60,222 nucleotides of DNA from an uncultured Oscillospiraceae bacterium (GTDB lineage Bacteria; Bacillota; Clostridia; Oscillospirales; Oscillospiraceae). The number at the start of each line of letters is the position of its first letter. Position 1 is the first letter of the stretch. The notes under the pieces are model-generated. The model saw only the letters and a program-made list of their open reading frames with translations, was not told the DNA's origin and ran no database searches. The stretch spans positions 1 through 60,222 of the forward strand of contig CAAFLF010000021.1 in assembly GCA_900763685.1 (NCBI GenBank). Reading direction: 5' to 3'. The position numbers and the translations under genes were made by a program. Below, piece after piece: positions 49,830 to 58,274 of this stretch.

Positions 49830-50228
49830 TCAGGGACCCCTCCGGCGATGCCAGAGGGGTCCCTGAAAAACCGATCATTTTTCCGGCGGCGCGTACATCG
49901 GGAAAATTTCCTCCCGCGGAGCGAAGTGTCGGGCCGCGTCTCTGATGTGACCCAGGGCTCTCCCCGGGGGAAATGGCGAAACCATTTCCTGAACGTCTGA
50001 ATCATTTTTCGCCGCGGCGTGTACGTGGCGAAAAAGCCCTCTCACGGAGCGACGTGTAAAACCGGCCCAGCCCCAAAGGGGCTGGGCCGGTTTCGCGCCA
50101 AAGCGAAGCGCGGCGGCCCCTCCGGCATCGCCGGAGGGGCCGCTGGCCATCGTGCCGGACATCCGCTGGATGTCCGGCACGGGGCTTTCCTCGCTGAAAT
50201 GTTCCTCGGTACATTTCAGCGAAACTTC
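49830..50228 (-). repeat. Modular intergenic repeat, copies B and C
   Basis: A stem TCAGGGACCCCTC/GAGGGGTCCCTGA (49830-49866) is followed by two versions of the GATCATTTTTC module (near 49877 and 50003), each followed by a CGGAGCGA-GTGT linker. The second continues with hairpin AAACCGGCCCAGCCCC/GGGGCTGGGCCGGTTT (50058-50093), linker GCGCCAAAGCG, two more perfect hairpins (GGCCCCTCCGGC with GCCGGAGGGGCC; CCGTGCCGGACATCC with its complement), and CTCGCTGAAA/TTTCAGCGA ending next to the argS stop. The order matches copy D by ftsH. On the minus strand it forms the 3' end of argS transcripts. Confidence 0.75.
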
Positions 50229-50230
50229 TT

Positions 50231-51976
50231 TTACATTTTCTCCGGGGCTTCCACGCCGATGAGGCGGAGGCCGTTGCGGAGGACGATGCGGGCGCAGTCC
50301 GCCAGCTTCAGCCGGGCGGCGGCCAGAGCGGGCTCCTCGCCCTTGATGCGGCAGGCGTTGTAGAAGCGGTGGAAGCAGCCGGCCAGCTCCTGGAGGTAGC
50401 GGTTGATGTGGCTGGGATCGTAGTCCCGGGCGGCCAGCTTGATCTCCTCGCAGAAGGCGGAGAGCTGCTTGATGAGGGCCAGCTCCGTCTCCTGGCCCAG
50501 GAGGGCCATGTCCACATCCGCCATGGCGGGGACGCGCGTGCCCTCGCTCTCCAGGGCACGGAGCAGGGAGCAGATGCGGGCGTGGGCGTACTCCACATAG
50601 TAGATGGGATTCTCGCTGTCCTCCCGGACGGCGAGGCCCAGGTCAAACTCCATCTGGGTGTCGGGCTTGGCGTTGAAGAACCAGCGGGCGGCGTCCACGG
50701 GGACCTCGTCCAGCAGGTCGGAGAGGGAGATGGCCTTGCCGGTGCGCTTGGACATGCGGACCACCTCGCCGTCCCGCAGGAGCTTGACGAGCTGCATGAG
50801 GACGATGTCGAGCCGGTTCGTGCCGTCCAGGCCCAGGGCGTCCAGGGCGCCCTTCAGCCGGGCCACGTGGCCGTGATGGTCCGCGCCCCAGATGTTGATG
50901 ACCCGGTCAAAGCCCCGGACGGCGAACTTATTCCGGTGGTAGGCGATGTCGGCGGCGAAGTAGGTGTAGAAGCCGTTGGCCCGGCGGAGGACGTCATCCT
51001 TCAGGTCCAGCTTCTCCACGTCGGCGGGCTTCTTGCCGGCTTTCAGGAGGTTCTCCCGGATGATATCCGCCGTCCGGAGCCAGAGGGCGCCGTCCTTCTC
51101 ATAAGTCCAGCCCCGGTCGGTGAGGAGCCGCACGGTCTCGGCAACGTAGCCGCTCTCATGGAGGGAGGACTCGTAGAACCAGGTGTCGTAGTGGATCTTG
51201 TAGCGGGCGAGATCCGTCTTCATCTTGGGGAGGTTGACGGAAAGGCCGAACTGGGCCAGCTTCTCCTGGCGCTCGGCCTCGCTGATGTTCAGCAGCTCCT
51301 CGCCGTGGAGGTCGTAGTAGGCCTTGGCGAGGTCACGGATGTCGCCGCCCTGGTAGCCGTCCTCCGGGAAGGCGATGGAGTCCTCGCCCTGGATCAGCTG
51401 GAGGTAGCGGACCTCGATGGAGCGGGCGAACTTATCGATCTGGTGGCCGGCGTCGTTGACGTAGAACTCCCGGCTGACATCCGCGCCGCAGAAGCTCAGG
51501 ACGGAGGCCAGGGTGTCGCCCAGGACGCCGCCCCGGGCGTTGCCCATGTGCATGGGGCCGGTGGGGTTGGCGGAGACGAACTCCACCATGATCTTCTGGC
51601 CATGGAGGGCATCGGCGCTGCCGTAGTTCTCACCCTCGGTCTCCACGGCGGCCATCACGTCGTGATACCAAGTTTTGCCCAGGCGGAAGTTCAGGAAGCC
51701 GGGGCCCGCGATCTCGGCGGAGGTGAAGTAGCTGCCATCCAGGGCAAGGTGGGAAAGCAGGGCCTCCGCGATCTTGCGGGGGGGCAGCTTCAGCTGCCGG
51801 GCGCAGGCCATGGCGAAGGTGCTGGTGAAGTCGCCGTTGGCGGTGTCCTTGGGGATCTCCACGGGGACCGTGGTGATCTCGGCCTGGGGCAGCTCCCCGG
51901 CGGCGGCCGCGGCGGCGTAGGCCGCCAGGGTCAGGCGGGCGGCCTGGTCTTTCGCGTTCTGGATCATGTGGATCAT
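50231..51976 (-). CDS. argS: Arginyl-tRNA synthetase
   Basis: A 581-residue class I synthetase. The additional N-terminal domain is followed by SANPTGPMHMGNARGG (HIGH-type signature HMGN), the catalytic core with WGADHHGHVARLKGAL, and RMSKRTGKAIS in the KMSKS position. The C-terminal anticodon-binding domain ends CARIVLRNGLRLIGVEAPEKM. It charges tRNA-Arg. Start at 51976 (GGGAGGG about ten bases upstream, typical N-terminus MIHMIQNAKD); ATG 52015 with its own GGGAGGG is a possible alternative. It closes an operon with the DUF1934 and murI genes. Confidence 0.95.
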   Translation of the reverse strand: MIHMIQNAKDQAARLTLAAYAAAAAAGELPQAEITTVPVEIPKDTANGDFTSTFAMACARQLKLPPRKIAEALLSHLALDGSYFTSAEIAGPGFLNFRLGKTWYHDVMAAVETEGENYGSADALHGQKIMVEFVSANPTGPMHMGNARGGVLGDTLASVLSFCGADVSREFYVNDAGHQIDKFARSIEVRYLQLIQGEDSIAFPEDGYQGGDIRDLAKAYYDLHGEELLNISEAERQEKLAQFGLSVNLPKMKTDLARYKIHYDTWFYESSLHESGYVAETVRLLTDRGWTYEKDGALWLRTADIIRENLLKAGKKPADVEKLDLKDDVLRRANGFYTYFAADIAYHRNKFAVRGFDRVINIWGADHHGHVARLKGALDALGLDGTNRLDIVLMQLVKLLRDGEVVRMSKRTGKAISLSDLLDEVPVDAARWFFNAKPDTQMEFDLGLAVREDSENPIYYVEYAHARICSLLRALESEGTRVPAMADVDMALLGQETELALIKQLSAFCEEIKLAARDYDPSHINRYLQELAGCFHRFYNACRIKGEEPALAAARLKLADCARIVLRNGLRLIGVEAPEKM

Positions 51977-52046
51977 ATCGTATTCTCCCTCCCGCGCCCG
52001 GAGGCGCGTGTTCATTCGTAATAGTACCCTCCCTTGAGGGAACAGG

Positions 52047-52475
52047 TCAGTGCTTCTCCCGGACGGAGAGGCTGACCCGGCAGCGGATGGCCACCTGGCC
52101 CTCCGCCGTCAGGCGGTAGCGTAGCTCCAAAAGCCCGCCGTGGGGGCTCATCCGCCAGCGGAGGTGCTCGGTCTCCGCCTCCATGGAGAGGCTGCCGTAG
52201 GGGGTGGCGTAGCGGAAGGCGTGGGGCGCCCCCTCCTCAAAGACCATGCGGGTCTCGATGCCGCCGCCCCGGTGGAGGACGGCCCGGCCCTCCGTCAGGT
52301 GGAAGTGGGTGCGGACCCCGGCCATGCCGGTGAGCTCGGACTCCTCATAGGCGATCTCCCAGCCCTCCGGAGTCCGCCGCAGGGTGCCTTCCGTGAAGAG
52401 CTCCGTCTCCTCGGGGCCGCCGCCGCTGTCCTGGCGGCTTTTCAGGGTCAGGAGCACGGGGATGGGCTCAGACAT
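52047..52475 (-). CDS. DUF1934 beta-barrel protein (YwiB-like)
   Basis: A 142-residue protein of the calycin-like DUF1934 family, with PVLLTLKSRQDSGG at the start and WEIAYEESELTGMAGVRTHF in the middle, where this family carries its signature E-S-E-T/L-G-M pattern. Function unknown. In many Firmicutes it lies directly next to argS, as here, and it overlaps the end of murI by eight bases, so all three are probably one transcript. Confidence 0.88.
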   Translation of the reverse strand: MSEPIPVLLTLKSRQDSGGGPEETELFTEGTLRRTPEGWEIAYEESELTGMAGVRTHFHLTEGRAVLHRGGGIETRMVFEEGAPHAFRYATPYGSLSMEAETEHLRWRMSPHGGLLELRYRLTAEGQVAIRCRVSLSVREKH

Positions 52476-53280
52476 CCTCGACCTCCACCCTTCTGGCGGC
52501 GCCCGCCACGTCCTCCCCCAGGAAGCGGGAGGCCAGGCGCTGGAAGTCCTCCACCCGGTCGCTGACGCAGTAGATGGCGCCGCCGCCCTGGGGCTCCCCC
52601 AGGCTGTCCGACGCCGTCAGCAGGCGCTGGAGCTCCTTGGCGGACTCCTCCCCGGAGTCGATGAGGGCCACGCCGGGGCCCATGACGTTCGCGATGACAT
52701 CCTTCAGGAGGGGATAGTGGGTGCAGCCCAGGATCAGGGTGTCGATGCCCTCCTGACGGAGGGAGGCCAGGTACTCCTCCGCCACGGTCTCGATGACGGG
52801 GTCGCCGGGGCGGGTGCGGCCCTCCTCCGCCAGGGGGACGAAGAGGGGGCAGGCCTTCTGGATCACGGTGACGGCGGGGTCCAGGGCCCGTAGGGTCCGC
52901 TCGTAGGCGCCGGAGCGGACGGAGGCCTGGGTCGCGATCATGCCGATACGGCCATTGCTCGTGGCGGCCAGGGCCGCCCGGCAGGAGGGCTCCACCACCC
53001 CCACGATGGGGAGGTCATTCTCCCGCTGGAGCTGGGGCAGTGAGGTGGTGGTGACGGTGCCGCAGGCGATGAGGATGGCCTTAAGGTCAAAGGTCCGGAG
53101 GAAGCGGACGTCCTGCCGGGCGTACTTCAGAATGGTCTCCGGCGAGCGGCCGCCGTAGGGGACACGGGCGGTGTCCCCGAAGTAGACCAGGTCCTCCCCC
53201 GGCAGGATGCGCCGCAGGGAGCGGACGGCGGTGAGGCCGCCGAGGCCGGAATCAAACACGCCGATGGGTCGGCGATCCAT
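52468..53280 (-). CDS. murI: Glutamate racemase
   Basis: A 270-residue enzyme that supplies D-glutamate for peptidoglycan. It shows IGVFDSGLGGLTAVRSL, YFGDTARVPYGGRS, the first catalytic cysteine in LIACGTVTTT, and the second in LILGCTHYPLLKD. The usual ACNT is ACGT here, an Asn-to-Gly change beside the catalytic cysteine. Start at 53280, preceded by AGGAAGGAGAG. It heads the operon with the DUF1934 gene and argS. Confidence 0.93.
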   Translation of the reverse strand: MDRRPIGVFDSGLGGLTAVRSLRRILPGEDLVYFGDTARVPYGGRSPETILKYARQDVRFLRTFDLKAILIACGTVTTTSLPQLQRENDLPIVGVVEPSCRAALAATSNGRIGMIATQASVRSGAYERTLRALDPAVTVIQKACPLFVPLAEEGRTRPGDPVIETVAEEYLASLRQEGIDTLILGCTHYPLLKDVIANVMGPGVALIDSGEESAKELQRLLTASDSLGEPQGGGAIYCVSDRVEDFQRLASRFLGEDVAGAARRVEVEDV

Positions 53281-53395
53281 AGGGATCTCTCCTTCCTGCC
53301 CCGGAGGGGGGCGGGGTCCGGCACGGGGCCGGAGGCGTCCTTGGGAGGGGCTCTCCCGGCGGGAGAGGTTCCGTTTGGACGAGTATTGGCATAAT

Positions 53396-53424
53396 ATTAT
53401 ACTATGACAGGCTCCATCCCGCAA
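53396..53424 (-). promoter_or_regulatory. Promoter of the murI operon
   Basis: Minus strand: TTGCGG, 17 bases, TATAAT. Confidence 0.65.
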
Positions 53425-53508
53425 GAGCATCCGGGGCAACTTTTTCGCTCCCGCCCCAAAAAGAAGGCTTTCTGGTGATTTTTTTGGGTAGCATTCCCCG
53501 GATATCTC

Positions 53509-53517
53509 TGCTATAAT
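53509..53517 (+). promoter_or_regulatory. Extended -10 element before the small protein at 53608
   Basis: TGCTATAAT is an extended -10 box; no good -35 box lies at the proper distance. Confidence 0.5.
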
Positions 53518-53607
53518 ATCTCCCGTTAAGAATTTCCCGCCGGGAATGGCTTCCGGCGGGCGCGGCGTCCCGGCCGGAGGCCGGGAATGGGAACGGAGGT
53601 GCTTTCC

Positions 53608-54024
53608 ATGCATATCGAGCTGAGCCGCCAGCAGTTCCGCTATCTGCTGGATCTCGTTTACATCGGCAACTGGGTGCTGAACTCCACCCGGGAGAATGAC
53701 CGCATCAAAGAGTACGACCAGGTGGAAAGCCTGATCTTCTCCCAGTGCCTCTCCCAGGGGATGAAGAGTCTTGTGGAGCGGCTGGACGGAGAGCTGATCC
53801 CCTCCCGGGCCTTCGCCGACGGCGGCATCCACGAGGCCATCGCGAACTACGAGGACGCCACCTTCTATGAGCTGCTGGCGGAGGACCTGGCCCTCCGGGA
53901 CTTGGGAGGCGTGCCCCTGACCAGGGAGAACTATGAGCGGCTGCTGGAGCGCATCGACGTCTATCTTGATGAGTTCGACGCCCACGGGACGGACCACGTC
54001 TCCGTGGAGCTGGAGGAGCCGTGA
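53608..54024 (+). CDS. Conserved-looking hypothetical protein
   Basis: A 138-residue acidic, mostly helical protein that I cannot assign. It begins MHIELSRQQFRYLLDLVYIG and has NWVLNSTRENDRIKEYDQVES and a central HEAIANYEDATFYELLAEDL. No membrane segment or signal peptide is visible. Start 53608 is preferred because ACGGAGGT lies seven bases upstream; ATG 53587 adds seven residues but has no good ribosome binding site. It has its own -10 element and terminator. Confidence 0.75.
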   Translation: MHIELSRQQFRYLLDLVYIGNWVLNSTRENDRIKEYDQVESLIFSQCLSQGMKSLVERLDGELIPSRAFADGGIHEAIANYEDATFYELLAEDLALRDLGGVPLTRENYERLLERIDVYLDEFDAHGTDHVSVELEEP

Positions 54025-54032
54025 AAGAGAGG

Positions 54033-54061
54033 AAAACGCCCGCCTTTGGCGGGCGTTTTTT
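54033..54061 (+). terminator. Terminator after the hypothetical gene
   Basis: AAAACGCCCGCC, loop TTT, GGCGGGCGTTTTTT. Confidence 0.9.
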
Positions 54062-54134
54062 CACTCTTTGGGCGGGAGGACTTTCCGGGGGAAGAAATTT
54101 TTTTAAAAAATGTCTCTCCGGCGGGAACTTTTTG

Positions 54135-54163
54135 TTGGAAGGTTGCGTCGAATAGGGTATACT
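54135..54163 (+). promoter_or_regulatory. Promoter of the DUF4358 lipoprotein gene
   Basis: TTGGAA, 17 bases, TATACT. Confidence 0.65.
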
Positions 54164-54230
54164 GTCTCTATCCCTGGTGTGACAGACGGCGCGCCATGGC
54201 GCGCGAGAACTGAAAGGAGCTTTCCCAACG

Positions 54231-54728
54231 ATGAAAAGAATCACTTCCCTTCTCCTGGCCGCCCTGATGCTGCTGGCCCTGGCGGGCTGCGGCAGCTCCG
54301 CGAACGGCAGCGGCAGCGAGCCCAAGAGCGCCGACCTCAGCGCCTTTTTGGAGGACGTGACCTCCAAGCAGGAGGCGGCCATGGAGACCCTGGACGCCGA
54401 CGCCCTGGAGACCTTCTACCCCGGCATCAGCGACATCGAGACCAAGCAGTGCACCGGCGCCACCGCGCTCATCAGCGCCGTGGCCTCTGAGATCCTGCTG
54501 GTGGAGGTGGCCAACGCCGACGACGTGGCCAAGGTGGAGGAGATCATGAACGCCCGGATCAGCTACCAGGTGGGCGACGGCACCTCTCCCGGCGGCGCCT
54601 GGTATCCCGAGACCATGGAGCAGTGGCAGAACAACTCCCGGGTGGTGTCCGTGGGCAACAGCGTGATGCTGGTGGTGATGGACAACGCCGACGAGATCGT
54701 GACGGAGTTTGAGAATCTCTTCGCCTGA
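54231..54728 (+). CDS. DUF4358 lipoprotein
   Basis: A 165-residue protein with a lipoprotein signal peptide: MKRITSLLLAALMLL then lipobox LAGC at residues 18-21. A serine/glycine linker is followed by a compact domain with ADALETFYPGISDIETKQ, ALISAVASEILLVEVANADD and the late VVSVGNSVMLVVMDNADEI, the DUF4358 pattern common in gut Firmicutes. Function unknown; anchored to the outer face of the membrane. GAAAGGAG precedes the ATG. Confidence 0.87.
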   Translation: MKRITSLLLAALMLLALAGCGSSANGSGSEPKSADLSAFLEDVTSKQEAAMETLDADALETFYPGISDIETKQCTGATALISAVASEILLVEVANADDVAKVEEIMNARISYQVGDGTSPGGAWYPETMEQWQNNSRVVSVGNSVMLVVMDNADEIVTEFENLFA

Positions 54729-54741
54729 GGAAATGGAAAAA

Positions 54742-54779
54742 GAAGGCCCGGACCGCAAGGTCCGGGCCTCCTTTTTTTG
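54742..54779. terminator. Terminator between the lipoprotein and AraC-family genes
   Basis: GAAGGCCCGGACC, loop GCAA, GGTCCGGGCCTCC and T7 on the plus strand; an A run on the other side may let it serve the converging AraC gene. Confidence 0.88.
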
Positions 54780-54791
54780 TTGTGGAGCGGG

Positions 54792-55673
54792 TCAGTCGAT
54801 GTCCCGGGCGGGGGCGGTCTCCCGGCCCTGGAGGAACTGCCGGGGGCTCATGCGGAAGGTGGACTGGAAGGCCCGGAGGAAGGTGGAGTAATCCCGGAAG
54901 CCGGAGAGCTCCGCCGCCTTCATCACGGGGGTGCCCTGGCGCAGCAGCTCCCCGGCCAGGAGGAGGCGCTTCTGGGTGATATACTGGTGGAGGGAGTAGC
55001 CCGTCACGGCCTTGAAGCGGTGCATCAGGTAGTAGCGGGAGAGGTAGAAGCGGCCGGCGAGGCCGTCCACGCTGAGGTCCTCCGGCAGGTGGGCGGCGAT
55101 GTAGCGGAGGATCTCGTCCATCTTGGGGTCCAGGCGGCAGCTCTCCTGATGGGGCTCCTGCTGGGGGCGGAGCATATCCCGGCTGAGGGTCAGCAGGAGC
55201 TGCTGGCAGAGGAGGTCCGATAGCTGGCGGTGGCCGAAATCCTCGGAGCGGAGGGCGCTCTCCAGGCTCTGGAGGAGCTGGAGGTAGGCGGGCCGGTCCG
55301 CGGGGGGGATGCGGAGGAGGTGGAAGTTCCGGCGGGCGGCCTCCCGGAGGCAGGTATCCAGGGGGGCCTCTTCCGCACTGCGCTGGCGGAGCCAGTCCTG
55401 CCCCAGCCAGAGGACCACCCGCTCATAGGGCTCCGAGGGGTCGATGATGGGGCGGTGGATGCGGTCATGGGGCACCAGCAGCAGGTCCCAGGGGCGGAGG
55501 AAGTAGGTGACGCCCTCCACCACATAGGTGACCTTGCCCCCCAGCAGGAGGATGACCTTGTCGAACTCATGGTAATGGTAGCCGATCTGCTGGGCCCGGC
55601 TGTCCTTCAGCCGGACGAAGCGGAAGTTCTCCCGCAGATAGCCCCGCTTGCCCGCGTCCTCTGTTCCCGGCAT
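54792..55673 (-). CDS. AraC-family transcriptional regulator
   Basis: A 293-residue regulator. The N-terminal cupin has HYHEFDKVILLLGGKVTYVV and RPWDLLLVPHDRIHRP. The C-terminal AraC DNA-binding domain (about residues 185-285) has YIAAHLPEDLSVDGLAGRFY, LSRYYLMHRFKAVTGYSL and the second helix-turn-helix VMKAAELSGFRDYSTFLRAF followed by SPRQF. It likely senses a small molecule through the cupin. The start at 55673 has AAGGGGG upstream. Target unknown; it is divergent from thyA. Confidence 0.9.
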   Translation of the reverse strand: MPGTEDAGKRGYLRENFRFVRLKDSRAQQIGYHYHEFDKVILLLGGKVTYVVEGVTYFLRPWDLLLVPHDRIHRPIIDPSEPYERVVLWLGQDWLRQRSAEEAPLDTCLREAARRNFHLLRIPPADRPAYLQLLQSLESALRSEDFGHRQLSDLLCQQLLLTLSRDMLRPQQEPHQESCRLDPKMDEILRYIAAHLPEDLSVDGLAGRFYLSRYYLMHRFKAVTGYSLHQYITQKRLLLAGELLRQGTPVMKAAELSGFRDYSTFLRAFQSTFRMSPRQFLQGRETAPARDID

Positions 55674-55799
55674 GGCGGCACCCCCTTCCCAAAGTCTTAC
55701 CCTCACTTTAGCATACCCATTGCATCCTTTCAATAGGAATTGCCTGTGGGGGCGGCTCCCTTTTGTCCATTTTTCCGTTGCCGGAACCCCGGGTTTTCC

Positions 55800-55828
55800 T
55801 TGCTTTTCGGCAGAAAATTTGCTATACT
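55800..55828 (+). promoter_or_regulatory. Promoter of the thyA-folA operon
   Basis: TTGCTT, 17 bases, TATACT. Confidence 0.7.
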
Positions 55829-55901
55829 ACTCGAGTGTAACAAAAAATTTGTCAGGGCACATAAAAAATCTTCCACAGCAGGGGAAAAAGGGGGCGTTTC
55901 C

Positions 55902-56735
55902 ATGAGCCGGGCCGACGTGATCTTCCAACAGAACTGCCGGGACATCCTGGACCACGGCGTCTGGGACACGGACCAGGCGGTGCGGCCCCACTGGGACGAC
56001 GGCACCCCCGCCCACACGGTGAAGAAGTTCGGCATCGTGAACCGCTATGACCTGCGGGAGGAGTTCCCCATCCTCACCATCCGCCGGACCTACTGGAAGA
56101 CGGCGGTGGATGAGCTCCTCTGGATCTGGCAGAAGAAGAGCAGCAACATCCATGACCTCAACGCCCACATCTGGGACGCTTGGGCGGACGAGAGCGGCTC
56201 CATCGGCAAGGCCTACGGCTATCAGCTGGGGGTGAGGCACCACTACCCCGAGGGGGACTTCGACCAGGTGGACCGGGTGCTCTACGACCTGAAGCACAAT
56301 CCCGCCTCCCGCCGCATCCTGACGAATCTCTATACCTTCCAGGACCTCCACGAGATGCGTCTCTACCCCTGCGCCTACTCCATGACCTTCAATGTCTCCG
56401 GCCGCACGTTGAACGCCATTCTGAACCAGCGGTCCCAGGACATGCTGGCGGCCAACAACTGGAACGTGGTACAGTACGCGGTGCTGGTCCACATGTTCGC
56501 CCAGGTCTCCGGGCTGGAGGCCGGCGAGCTGGTCCACGTCATCGCCGACGCCCATATCTATGACCGGCACGTGCCCATTATAGAAAAGCTGCTGCGGCAG
56601 GACCCCGGCGCCCCTGCGCCCCGCTTCATCCTGGACCCCACCGTCCGGGATTTCTACGCCTTCACCCGGGATAGCTTCCAGCTGGAGGGCTACGCCCCCG
56701 CCCCGTTTGAGGACAAGATCCCCGTGGCGATTTAA
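55902..56735 (+). CDS. thyA: Thymidylate synthase
   Basis: A 277-residue ThyA that methylates dUMP to dTMP with methylene-tetrahydrofolate. The catalytic Cys157 lies in RLYPCAYSM, a variant of the usual PPC context found in the B. subtilis ThyA/phage phi3T-type branch. NQRSQDMLAANNWNVVQYAV and DAHIYDRHVPII give the nucleotide-binding RSxD-like and final motifs. The start at 55902 lies behind a GGGGAAAAAGGGGG stretch. The next gene, folA, regenerates tetrahydrofolate from the dihydrofolate produced here. Confidence 0.95.
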   Translation: MSRADVIFQQNCRDILDHGVWDTDQAVRPHWDDGTPAHTVKKFGIVNRYDLREEFPILTIRRTYWKTAVDELLWIWQKKSSNIHDLNAHIWDAWADESGSIGKAYGYQLGVRHHYPEGDFDQVDRVLYDLKHNPASRRILTNLYTFQDLHEMRLYPCAYSMTFNVSGRTLNAILNQRSQDMLAANNWNVVQYAVLVHMFAQVSGLEAGELVHVIADAHIYDRHVPIIEKLLRQDPGAPAPRFILDPTVRDFYAFTRDSFQLEGYAPAPFEDKIPVAI

Positions 56736-56755
56736 GAAAAGGAGTACTGACATCT

Positions 56756-57295
56756 ATGAATGCCATCGCTGCTGTTGACAGAAACTGGGCCATCGGCCGG
56801 GAAGGCGGCCTGCTCTTCCACCTGCCCTCCGACATGAAGCGTTTCCGGGACCTGACGGTGGGCGGCACCGTGATCCTGGGCCGCAAGACCCTGGAGACCT
56901 TCCCCGGCGGCAAGCCCCTGAAGGACCGGCGCAACATCGTCATCACCCGCAACTCCGACTTCACCCGGGACGGCTGCGACATCGTGGGCTGCTACGACCA
57001 GGCGCTGGAGCTCACCGTGGATCCCGAGGACGACGACGTCTGGGTCATCGGCGGCGGCAGCGTCTACACCGCTCTGCTCTGCCGCTGTAAGCGGGCCTAC
57101 CTCACCATCATCGACGCCGCCGCGGAGAGCAGCGACACCTTCTTCCCCAACCTCGACAAGCTGCCCGGCTGGGAGATCGAGGAGGAGAGCGAGCCCATGA
57201 CGGAGAACGGCGTCACCTTCCGCTTCGTCACCTACGTCAACAACAAGCACTGCGACGCCCACATCCCCATCAATCCCCAGCATCTGCCGCTGTGA
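56756..57295 (+). CDS. folA: Dihydrofolate reductase
   Basis: A 179-residue DHFR: MNAIAAVDRNWAIGREGGLL with the catalytic acidic residue in HLPSDMKRFRDL, GGTVILGRKTLETFP in the NADPH-binding core, and VWVIGGGSVYTALL. It is about 15 residues longer than the usual enzyme because of a C-terminal tail containing CDAHIPINPQHLPL. AAAAGGAG precedes the start and it lies 20 bases after thyA, a standard thyA-folA operon. Confidence 0.94.
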   Translation: MNAIAAVDRNWAIGREGGLLFHLPSDMKRFRDLTVGGTVILGRKTLETFPGGKPLKDRRNIVITRNSDFTRDGCDIVGCYDQALELTVDPEDDDVWVIGGGSVYTALLCRCKRAYLTIIDAAAESSDTFFPNLDKLPGWEIEEESEPMTENGVTFRFVTYVNNKHCDAHIPINPQHLPL

Positions 57296-57298
57296 GAG

Positions 57299-57325
57299 AA
57301 AGCCGCCCGAGAGGGCGGCTTTTTT
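57299..57325 (+). terminator. Terminator of the thyA-folA operon
   Basis: AAAGCCGCCC, loop GAGA, GGGCGGCT, T5. Confidence 0.9.
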
Positions 57326-57367
57326 CGCGGCCCGGATGGCATCCGGGGCTTTGACTTCTATCAGGAG

Positions 57368-58262
57368 CCTGGTGGGCCGCCCCCTGTGGGGGCGGAGAGC
57401 CGCCGATGAAGATCGGCGGCTTGCGAGAGGAAGCCCTCGGGCGGCAGGGGCAAACACGGTTTTTCGGGGCTGAAACAACAGCCAGCTTCGTTCTCCTCGT
57501 TGTCGGGCGTCAGCCCGACTGCCTCGTCAGCCTCGCTGGCCGCCGTTTCCGCTCCCGAAAAACTCCGAAGGACTTTCCGGCGAGCAATGATGGGCTCTGG
57601 CGAGGAAGAGGACGACGGTGGGCTGGCGCCCACCTAGGACGATGACGACATCCAGCGCCCATCAGAGCCGCCGGAAAGCGTGTCTGCCCCTGTCGTCCGA
57701 GGGCCTTCTTTTCAAATCAAAAGAATATCCCCTCGCACTTCCCAAGAAAGATTCCCGGGGGGATTTCGAATTTCCCCCCGGGACCCCCTTGAAACGACCA
57801 AAGGAAGGGCTTCGGCCCTTCCTTTGGAAACCATCCCGAGGGTACGGGGGCCATTACGAAGGACGTTAGGACGAGGGATGGGGGGCCAGGGCGGGGTGCG
57901 TAAGGTCATCCAGAGGTCTCTGCTTTTGGGGGAGACGAGGGTATTGATTGCCTGATAGTTCTGGCACCGGGATTGGGTGGTTGGGGACCCTGCGGGGGAC
58001 GAAGGGACGGCACGCCGGGTCATCGTGCCCTACGGCGGAAAGAAGCTGGATCATTTTTCCCGGCGGCGCACTCCAGAGTGGCCTCTCTTGCCCCTCCGGG
58101 GCAATTCACCTCCTGTACGGCGGGAAAAATCCTTCTCACGGAGCGAAGTGTGAACAGGGCCCAACCCCTTGGGGGTTTGGCCCTGTTTGCGCCAAAGCGG
58201 AGTGTAGCGCCATCGAGGCGCCCATCCATAGGATGGGCGCCTCGGGGTTTTCTCGCTGAAAG
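57368..58262 (+). repeat. Modular intergenic repeat, copy D
   Basis: The whole gap between folA and ftsH is repeat sequence; no gene is seen. It is an inverted counterpart of copy A at 46074-46830, with the same modules in the same order. They are GGTGGGCCGCCCCCTGTGGG to GCTTGCGAGAGG (57368-57430), the AAATCAAAAGAATATCC arm, TCCCGGGGGG and GACCAAAGG blocks to 57840, GGGGGAGACGAGGG (57930s), GGGACGGCACGCCGGGTC (58004 on), GGATCATTTTTCCC (58049 on), GTGTGAA, and hairpin AACAGGGCC/GGCCCTGTT (58153-58187). It then matches copy C with GCGCCAAAGCG and CTCGCTGAAA/TTTCAGCGA at the ftsH end. A MITE-like insertion interrupts it at 57431-57707. Confidence 0.78.
57431..57707. mobile_element. MITE-like insertion of about 275 bp
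   Basis: Compared with copy A, the repeat at this point is interrupted by about 275 bases whose ends are imperfect inverted repeats. The left end runs AAGCCCTCGGGCGGCAGGGG and on to CACG; the right end, reverse-complemented, runs AAGGCCCTCGGACGACAGGG and on to CACG (about 24 of 28 positions agree). Inner segments GGTTTTTCGGG and CCCGAAAAACTCC are also inverted. It has no transposase. Three bases (ATA) of the host palindrome are missing at the junction, and no clear target duplication is visible. Confidence 0.6.
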
Positions 58263-58274
58263 AGCGAAGCCGTT

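Noticed and set aside
57431..57707. A full insertion sequence
   Set aside because: It is only about 275 bp and has no transposase frame; called MITE-like instead.
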